Source: Desulfobacteraceae bacterium (GTDB lineage Bacteria; Desulfobacterota; Desulfobacteria; Desulfobacterales; Desulfosalsimonadaceae). Taken from it: a stretch of DNA of 58,235 nucleotides. Shown here piece by piece: positions 52,432 through 58,235 of this stretch; the first letter of the stretch is position 1; each line of letters starts with the position of its first letter. The position numbers and the translations under genes are program-made. Below the pieces are notes generated by a model that searched no databases, was not told the DNA's origin, and saw nothing but the letters and a program-made list of their open reading frames with translations. The stretch covers positions 1-58,235 of the forward strand of contig JAABUA010000014.1 in the NCBI GenBank assembly GCA_011389515.1, in the 5' to 3' direction.

Positions 52432-54585
52432 ATGTTTGCAGGTGACACCTTTGTCGAGATCGCGGCGATTCTGGGGCTTGCCACCCTTCTTGCCTTTATC
52501 GGCCAGAAATTGCGCCAACCCTTGATAATCATGTTTCTGGCGACAGGAATCGTCGCAGGTCCATTTGTTTTTGGCATTATTGAATCCTATGACAAGATCG
52601 AGCTTCTGGCGGAGATCGGCATTGCGCTTCTGCTTTTTATCGTCGGGCTCAAGCTGGACCTGAACCTTATACGGACGACCGGACCTGTGGCGCTGGCAAC
52701 CGGGCTGGGGCAGATTTTTTTCACCTCGGCGGTCGGTTTTCTGATCGCCATGGCATTCGGGATGACATTTATTCATGCCGCTTACGTGGCAGTGGCGCTT
52801 ACGTTTTCCAGCACCATCATCATCGTGAAATTGTTGTCCGATAAAAATGAAATCGATTCGCTTCACGGCCAGATTGCCATCGGTTTTCTGATCGTCCAGG
52901 ATATTGCCGCCATTGCGGCCCTGGTTGTCCTTACCACTTTCGGCGCCGGCATCGAAGAGGAGGAAACGGTTTTTCTCACCTCGGTGCTTATACTGGTAAA
53001 GGGCGTCGGGTTCCTGGCTGCGATCGGTTTTCTGATGAAATACGTGCTCCCGTGGTTGACTCACCGCCTTGCGCAGTCCCAGGAACTGCTGATTCTTTTC
53101 GCCATTTCATGGTCGGTTTTTCTGGGGGCAACCGGGGAGGTCCTGGGCTTCAGCAAGGAGGTGGGGGCCTTTCTCGCCGGAATATCCCTTGCGTCGACAG
53201 ACTACAGGGATGCCATCGGCGTTCGCCTTTACACCCTGCGGGATTTCCTTTTGCTTTTTTTCTTTATCCATCTCGGGGCCAGGCTGGACTGGGCAACCGT
53301 TGGGACGCAGCTGGGATCTTCCGCTGTCTTTTCACTGTTTGTCCTGGTCGGCAATCCCATCATCGTTCTTGTCATCATGGGATTCATGGGATATCGCCGC
53401 CGCACCGGCTTCAAAGCCGGTCTTACGGTGGCCCAGATCAGCGAATTTTCTCTTATCGTGGCGGCCATGGGGCTTTCCATCGGGCATATCACCGATGAAA
53501 TCATGGGGTTGATTACATTGGTGGGCGTAGTGACGATTTTTGCATCCACCTATTTGATACTCTATTCCGACCCTTTGTATAATGTATTGTCAAAGCCGCT
53601 GAAGCTTTTTGAACGGAACAATCCCTACCGGGAATCCACCATTGAATCGGGATCTGCCCCCCTGGCCGTGGATGCCATTATTTTGGGCCTTGGCAATTAT
53701 GGCAGCGGCCTTGCCGATTATATGCTGCAGCGGAGAAAAACGATTATCGGGGTCGACTTTGATCCCGGTGCATTACACAGATGGCGGGAAAAAGGCGTAA
53801 CGGTAATTTACGGAGACATGTCCGACCCGGAAATTCATGATCAGCTACCGCTGAAGCGGACGCGCTGGGTGGTGAGCACGGTACGCTCAAAGGAGCTCAA
53901 TATTTCCCTGATGCAGCACCTCGATTCGCTGGCATATGAGGGGAAAATCGCACTGACTGCGCAAAATCAGGCGGAAGCGGACCTTTTTAAAAGTTACGGG
54001 GCACAAGTCGTTTTCAGGCCGTTTATCGATGCGGCCGAACAGGCGGCGGACGCATTGACCAATGCCATGGACGTGCTGCCGGATAATTTCGGATGGCCCA
54101 TTTCCTTCAGGGAGGTTCGAATCAGAACGGGTTCGGTGTTTGCAGGCGCAAGAGTCAAAAACATACCGCTTCGCCCCCAGATGGGGGTTTCCATACTGGC
54201 AATCAGCCGCGCGGGTCATGTGCATTTTGATCCCGGACCGGATTTCAGGGTTTATCCCGGGGACCGGCTGGTCATCACGGGTCCCGAGGAGGAGTTGAAG
54301 CGCGCTGAATCATTGTTGAACGAGATCGAGAAAAAAGAGGAAAAAGATGCAGACCGCTTTGCCGTGGCTGAAATTCGCGTGACAAAAGACTCGGAAAACT
54401 ATGGAAAAAGCCTTGCAGAACTCCAGTTCCGCCAGAACTACGGCGTCACCGTGGTGGGTATCCGAAGAGGAGAAAAACAGATACAGAGCCCGGGATCTGG
54501 CGAACGGCTCCTTGAAAATGACCGCCTGATGGTGATCGGGAGCACGGGGGCGATCGAAGCGCTGAAGGCCCAGGCAGCGTTGTGA
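52432..54585 (+). CDS. Kef-type cation:proton antiporter with RCK domains
   Basis: A 717-residue CPA2 antiporter. The membrane domain (residues 1-385, about 12 helices) has LLFIVGLKLD and GFLIVQDIAAIAAL motifs. A TrkA-N Rossmann domain (IILGLGNYGSGLADYM, about 410-530) binds NAD(H) and two TrkA-C domains follow (about 545-630 and 635-715). Such proteins exchange K+ or Na+ for H+. Start at 52432 is the first ATG after the 57-bp gap from the DUF21 gene; co-transcription is possible. Confidence 0.88.
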   Translation: MFAGDTFVEIAAILGLATLLAFIGQKLRQPLIIMFLATGIVAGPFVFGIIESYDKIELLAEIGIALLLFIVGLKLDLNLIRTTGPVALATGLGQIFFTSAVGFLIAMAFGMTFIHAAYVAVALTFSSTIIIVKLLSDKNEIDSLHGQIAIGFLIVQDIAAIAALVVLTTFGAGIEEEETVFLTSVLILVKGVGFLAAIGFLMKYVLPWLTHRLAQSQELLILFAISWSVFLGATGEVLGFSKEVGAFLAGISLASTDYRDAIGVRLYTLRDFLLLFFFIHLGARLDWATVGTQLGSSAVFSLFVLVGNPIIVLVIMGFMGYRRRTGFKAGLTVAQISEFSLIVAAMGLSIGHITDEIMGLITLVGVVTIFASTYLILYSDPLYNVLSKPLKLFERNNPYRESTIESGSAPLAVDAIILGLGNYGSGLADYMLQRRKTIIGVDFDPGALHRWREKGVTVIYGDMSDPEIHDQLPLKRTRWVVSTVRSKELNISLMQHLDSLAYEGKIALTAQNQAEADLFKSYGAQVVFRPFIDAAEQAADALTNAMDVLPDNFGWPISFREVRIRTGSVFAGARVKNIPLRPQMGVSILAISRAGHVHFDPGPDFRVYPGDRLVITGPEEELKRAESLLNEIEKKEEKDADRFAVAEIRVTKDSENYGKSLAELQFRQNYGVTVVGIRRGEKQIQSPGSGERLLENDRLMVIGSTGAIEALKAQAAL

Positions 54586-54740
54586 GACACGTTGCGGGTT
54601 CCCGGTTTTCATTTTCGTCTATACAGGGGGGCAGCGTTTGTTTTCAGGCCCGGTTACCCTTGACAAATCGGCAAATGATGCATATTTAGTGTCTTTGAAG
54701 CATTTTTACCCTTGTGATGATTTGCTGCGGAAGCTTCTTT

Positions 54741-54756
54741 TGCGCCTTCCGGCGCA
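54741..54756 (+). terminator. Possible terminator after the antiporter gene
   Basis: TGCGCC-ttcc-GGCGCA forms a 6-bp GC-rich stem, followed by GTCG and a T-rich stretch (CTTTTATTTTTC). It lies 155 bp after the antiporter stop and 65 bp before htpX. Confidence 0.45.
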
Positions 54757-54820
54757 GTCGCTTTTATTTTTCAAGAAATCCGATTGTACACTTTTTTTCA
54801 GACAGGAGGTTTGAATACCA

Positions 54821-55711
54821 ATGAAGCGCGTTGTTCTTTTTTTGGCGACCAATATCGCGATCCTCGTTGTTTTGAGCATCGTGCTCAGTCTTCTCGGCGT
54901 GGGGAGAATCCTTGACGAACAGGGTGTGGGGCTCAATCTCTACAACCTTTTGATTTTTGCAGCCGTTTTTGGTTTCGGCGGTGCGTTCATTTCCCTTGCC
55001 ATTTCCAAGTGGATGGCAAAACGGATGACCGGTGCCAAGGTGATCGAAACCCCGCGCAACCAGGTGGAGTCCTGGCTGCTGGATACGGTTCGCAGGCAGG
55101 CGCAGAAAGCGGGGATCGGGATGCCCGAAGTGGCTGTTTTTGATTCGCAGGCACCTAACGCCTTTGCAACCGGCATGAAGCGGGACAGTGCATTAGTGGC
55201 CGTGAGTACGGGCCTTTTACGAAATATGAACCAGGATGAAGTAGAGGCCGTTTTAGGCCATGAAATCAGTCATGTGGCAAACGGGGATATGGTTACCCTT
55301 ACCCTCATACAAGGGGTGGTCAATACCTTTGTTATTTTCCTTTCCCGGGTCGTGGGGCATTTCGTGGACCGGGTGATCCTGAAAAATGAAGAAGGTCATG
55401 GAATCGGCTTTTTTGTCACCACGATCGTTGCCCAGATCGTTTTTGGTATCCTGGCGTCGACGATTGTTTTCTGGTTTTCCAGACAGCGCGAATTCCGTGC
55501 GGATGTCGGCGGCAGCAACCTGGCCGGCCGCGAAAAAATGATCTCCGCCCTTGAAAAGCTTCGCAGAGGGGCGGGCGAACCATTGCCCGACCAGATGAGC
55601 GCCTTTGGCATCAGCGGCAAGCAGGAAAGAAAATCGTCATGGAAAGATCTTTTCATGACCCACCCGCCCATTGAAGATCGCATCGCCGCGCTCAAAAACG
55701 CAAGGGAGTAA
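54821..55711 (+). CDS. htpX: Membrane zinc metalloprotease HtpX
   Basis: A 296-residue M48 protease. Two N-terminal membrane helices are followed by the zinc motif HEISH (residues 147-151), two more helices, and the third ligand Glu in the [10 protein letters not shown] segment. HtpX degrades damaged inner-membrane proteins with FtsH. GGAGG lies 9 nt before the ATG. It ends 13 bp from a convergent gene. Confidence 0.95.
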   Translation: MKRVVLFLATNIAILVVLSIVLSLLGVGRILDEQGVGLNLYNLLIFAAVFGFGGAFISLAISKWMAKRMTGAKVIETPRNQVESWLLDTVRRQAQKAGIGMPEVAVFDSQAPNAFATGMKRDSALVAVSTGLLRNMNQDEVEAVLGHEISHVANGDMVTLTLIQGVVNTFVIFLSRVVGHFVDRVILKNEEGHGIGFFVTTIVAQIVFGILASTIVFWFSRQREFRADVGGSNLAGREKMISALEKLRRGAGEPLPDQMSAFGISGKQERKSSWKDLFMTHPPIEDRIAALKNARE

Positions 55712-55724
55712 AAGCAGATCGGTT

Positions 55725-56675
55725 CTATAATGTATTCCCCGGCTGCGTCTTCCACCTCCGGTGCATCCATGCCCACTGTTCCGGGTAGCGCCGGATCATT
55801 GCTTCGTAAACATCCGAACACTTCTGGGTGTTGGCAATGATGTCCTTCTCGGGGTTTCCTGTATCCACAAGCCGGATGGGAGGGAGAAATTCGAGTACAT
55901 AGGTCATGTCAGGTTTCATGTACATGAAAGCGGGCATCAGGGGAATGTCGTATCTCGCTGCAAGCACCACCGGGCCCACAGCCGTATGCGCTTTTCTCCC
56001 GAAAAAATCGACAAATACGCCTTTTACATCCGTGTCCTGGTCGATGAGAAAGCCGAGTGAATGCCCTTTGCGGATCGACCGGATGATCTCCTTGGGCGAT
56101 TTTCCCCGGGCAATGTTGAAATAACCAGCCTTGTTCCTCGTGTCCACGATCAGCCGATCCAGTCTGGGATCGGATATCGGTGTCGCCACAACCCGCAGGG
56201 GATATCCCTTTGACGCAAGCCATGCACCCATCAGTTCCCAGTTCCCGAAGTGAGCGGTCAGGAAAATGATCCCTTGTCCTGCATTGAGGCGTTTTTTTGC
56301 ATAATGAAAGTTTCTGGGGGTGATCATTTCATCCAGGACTTTTTCTGAATAAACGGGAATGCGAATGGCGTCGATGCCTGCTGTTCCGAAATGGAGAAAC
56401 ACATTTTTCGCCATTTCGTATATTTCTTTTTCTGTTTTTTCCCTCCCGAATGCCGTTGTAAGATTTTCCATGGCAGATTTCCGCTGTTTCCCGCCGATCC
56501 GGAAGTATAATAGCGCAAGACGCCTTCCGAGAGCTATTCCCCACTGTCTTGGCATTTTACGTATCAGGAGGAGCAGGCCGTAAAGAAGCCCATATCGAAT
56601 GTTTTTTGCCGCCCGTGTCTTTGACAGCCGTTTCTTTTTTTTCCGTTTACGGGCTACGGCGCCTGTTTTTGCCAT
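55725..56675 (-). CDS. LpxL/HtrB-family lipid A acyltransferase
   Basis: A 316-residue lysophospholipid acyltransferase of the LpxL type. A basic N-terminus and membrane helix precede the motif LTAHFGNWELMG (the HX4E-type catalytic pair His and Glu) and LIDQDTDVKGVFVDFFGR. Members add secondary acyl chains to lipid A. It starts immediately after the stop of the YihY gene, so they share a transcript. Indicates a Gram-negative outer membrane. Confidence 0.88.
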   Translation of the reverse strand: MAKTGAVARKRKKKKRLSKTRAAKNIRYGLLYGLLLLIRKMPRQWGIALGRRLALLYFRIGGKQRKSAMENLTTAFGREKTEKEIYEMAKNVFLHFGTAGIDAIRIPVYSEKVLDEMITPRNFHYAKKRLNAGQGIIFLTAHFGNWELMGAWLASKGYPLRVVATPISDPRLDRLIVDTRNKAGYFNIARGKSPKEIIRSIRKGHSLGFLIDQDTDVKGVFVDFFGRKAHTAVGPVVLAARYDIPLMPAFMYMKPDMTYVLEFLPPIRLVDTGNPEKDIIANTQKCSDVYEAMIRRYPEQWAWMHRRWKTQPGNTL

Positions 56676-57611
56676 TTACACTTCCCGCGCGTGCGCATTT
56701 TTCTTTTTTTCTGCGACCTGTTTTTCGATTTCCGCGTTTAGCTGCCCGCCGACGACGATAAGATACGCGGTGAGATAAAACCACATCAGCAGGATAACCA
56801 CTGCACCCATGGATCCATATATTTCGTTGTAATTGCCGAAGCTGGAAACATAATAGGAAAACAAGTAGGAGCCGATAAGCCACAAGACCGTAACCATGAC
56901 GGCTCCCCAGCTGAACCACTGCCATTTCTGCCTGGGCACGTTCGGTGCGTAGCTGTAAATCAGCGTAAGCCCGAAGATCGTGAAAACAGCCAGCAGAATC
57001 CAGCGGGATGCGAAGATCAGGGTTTTGTACACGAAAAAGAAATCGAAAAAAGACAGGAGCGCCGGAATCACGATGATAAAAAACAACGAAACGATAACAA
57101 ACAATACGGCGCAAACGGTAAGGAACATGGACACCAGGTTCAGCCGTATGAATCCGCGTCTTTCCTCTGCACCGTAAGCGACATTCAGCGCCATTATCAG
57201 GGCTTTCATCCCCCTTGACGCCGCCCAGAGCGTCAAGACCAGTCCAATGCCGAACCCCATGCTTAATTTCCCTGTAGATGTGGATACGATATCCTGAATC
57301 TGCTGGTAAATAATGGCGTACGCTTCCTGGGGTATGATTTCCTGCATGCCGGCGAACTGCCGTTGAACTTCAAGAGGGTCTGAAACCAGGGCATAAAGGG
57401 AGATCATGGTTGTAAGGCCCGGAAACAGGGCAAACAAACCGTAAAACGCCACCCCCGCAGCCACCACGTATATGCTGTCTGTTGACTGCCTTTGATTTAC
57501 CTGCCGCAGGATATGGATTAATCCCGATTTGTGAATCGGTGAAGCATTCCCGGCGGTTTGTTTTTTTTCTTTTCTGGTATCCGGCTTTTTTTGCATCTGT
57601 TTTTCCATCAT
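56676..57611 (-). CDS. YihY/BrkB-family membrane protein (second copy)
   Basis: A 311-residue membrane protein of about six helices (GVAFYGLFALFPGLTTMISLYAL; YGSMGAVVILLMWFYLTAYLIVVGGQLNAEIE), paralogous in family to that at 26216 but closer to the YihY core. Function unknown. It starts at ATG 57611 and directly abuts the acyltransferase gene. Confidence 0.88.
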   Translation of the reverse strand: MMEKQMQKKPDTRKEKKQTAGNASPIHKSGLIHILRQVNQRQSTDSIYVVAAGVAFYGLFALFPGLTTMISLYALVSDPLEVQRQFAGMQEIIPQEAYAIIYQQIQDIVSTSTGKLSMGFGIGLVLTLWAASRGMKALIMALNVAYGAEERRGFIRLNLVSMFLTVCAVLFVIVSLFFIIVIPALLSFFDFFFVYKTLIFASRWILLAVFTIFGLTLIYSYAPNVPRQKWQWFSWGAVMVTVLWLIGSYLFSYYVSSFGNYNEIYGSMGAVVILLMWFYLTAYLIVVGGQLNAEIEKQVAEKKKNAHAREV

Positions 57612-57636
57612 GGCTATTGAATCTTTTCAGCGCCTG

Positions 57637-58235
57637 TCATCTATCGATCAGAAGACTGATGGCCAATGCCGCAAAGACGATGCCGGCAAGTGTGTGCATG
57701 TATTTTTGGGCCCTTTCGGAACGGGTAAGCCACTGCCCCACGGAACCTGACACAAGCGCCACCGTGCTGAATATAATTACGGTGGAAAAAATAAAGACAA
57801 CGCCAAGCCCCATGATCTGTAAAGCAATCGGTCCGCGTGCCGGATCGGCAAAAAGCGGGAGAAACGCCAGGAAAAAAATGGAAACTTTGGGGTTGGTGAT
57901 ATTCATGATGATGCCTCGTCGGTACAATTTCAACAGAGGCATTCGCATCTTCGTGTCAACGGTAATTTTTGATGCGGACGCACGAAATGCATGCCATGCC
58001 AGAAACAATAGATAACCGGCGCCCGCCAGTTTGAGAGCCATGTATGCCGCTGCCGATGTTTGAAATATGGCTGCAACGCCAATTGCCACCGCTGTTGTGT
58101 GTACAACAAGTCCGGAGCAGAGCCCCAGTGTTACGACAATGCCGGCACGGGGGCCCTGCAGGGCGGATTGCGTGAGAACAAATATGTTGTCCGGCCCCGG
58201 TGCTGCTGCCAGCAATATGGATGCTGTTACAAATG
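57637..58235 (-). CDS. LysE/RhtB-family amino-acid exporter (5' end outside window)
   Basis: A membrane transporter of the LysE/RhtB family, open to the window edge, lacking perhaps ten N-terminal residues. The hallmark PGPDNIFVLTQSALQGPRAG is complete, then NITNPKVSIFFLAFLP, and five or six helices. It exports amino acids or their derivatives. A TTG at 58215 could be read as a start, but it falls within the conserved first helix, so the gene continues upstream. Confidence 0.88.
   Translation of the reverse strand, partial: FVTASILLAAAPGPDNIFVLTQSALQGPRAGIVVTLGLCSGLVVHTTAVAIGVAAIFQTSAAAYMALKLAGAGYLLFLAWHAFRASASKITVDTKMRMPLLKLYRRGIIMNITNPKVSIFFLAFLPLFADPARGPIALQIMGLGVVFIFSTVIIFSTVALVSGSVGQWLTRSERAQKYMHTLAGIVFAALAISLLIDR

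Overview
The window looks like a chromosome segment of a strictly anaerobic Desulfobacterota (delta-proteobacterial, sulfate-reducer or syntroph-like) bacterium. This is inferred from gene content: pyrrolysine-free MttB-family methyltransferases with a RACo-type corrinoid activator, a Na+-pump decarboxylase beta/gamma pair, an ATP synthase with a Na+-type c subunit, propionyl-CoA synthetase, and LpxL-like acyltransferases (Gram-negative envelope). I see no phage, insertion sequence, CRISPR array, tRNA or rRNA. No computation or database search was run; family names come from reading motifs.

Layout. (1) 1-8533 is a C1/corrinoid methyl-transfer cluster: two MttB-family proteins without an amber codon, then, after a strong terminator, a hydantoinase/oxoprolinase-like ATPase, a double-ACT protein, a RACo-like corrinoid activator, a DUF1638 protein and an MtgA-like methyltetrahydrofolate:corrinoid methyltransferase. 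The corrinoid carrier protein is not in the window. (2) 8534-10335 is serA with a structured leader. (3) 10631-14923 is an Fo-only ATP synthase operon: AtpZ-like, AtpI-like, subunit a, a 486-residue six-hairpin c-like protein, a normal 82-residue c subunit with a complete Na+ signature, b' and b. No F1 gene follows. (4) 16674-19859 is a four-gene cassette in which a Rad50/SbcC-like ATPase is split at its zinc-hook apex into separate N and C halves, with an Mre11/SbcD-like nuclease and a 97-residue coiled-coil protein between them.

(5) 19886-26073 holds minus-strand genes (poly-Q protein, MscS channel, Rnk, acyltransferase, OadB, OadG, and a possible 39-residue membrane peptide), with one small plus-strand gene at 20395. 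(6) 26216-33970 holds a YihY protein, a methyltransferase, an acyl-CoA dehydrogenase, prpE and an orphan sensor kinase. (7) 34119-43375 (minus strand) carries a parE-parC-DUF3786-recD2 operon preceded by an Fe-S DUF3786 protein and a sirtuin. (8) 43796-58235 holds an MBL hydrolase, a PilZ protein, a tandem CDP-alcohol phosphatidyltransferase, a DtxR-type regulator coupled to feoB behind a palindromic operator-like site, a DUF21 protein, a Kef-type antiporter, htpX, an LpxL-like acyltransferase, a second YihY protein and a partial LysE exporter.

The strongest candidates for something undescribed are the six-hairpin c-like rotor protein, whose four central hairpins carry a conserved Gln-Thr-Pro where the ion-binding carboxylate should be, and the split Rad50/Mre11-like cassette. 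A dispersed palindromic repeat of about 120 bp (four copies plus end relics) with compensating changes in its stem arms is a third. The Na+-type c subunit and the OadB/OadG pair together suggest that sodium ions serve as a coupling ion in this organism.
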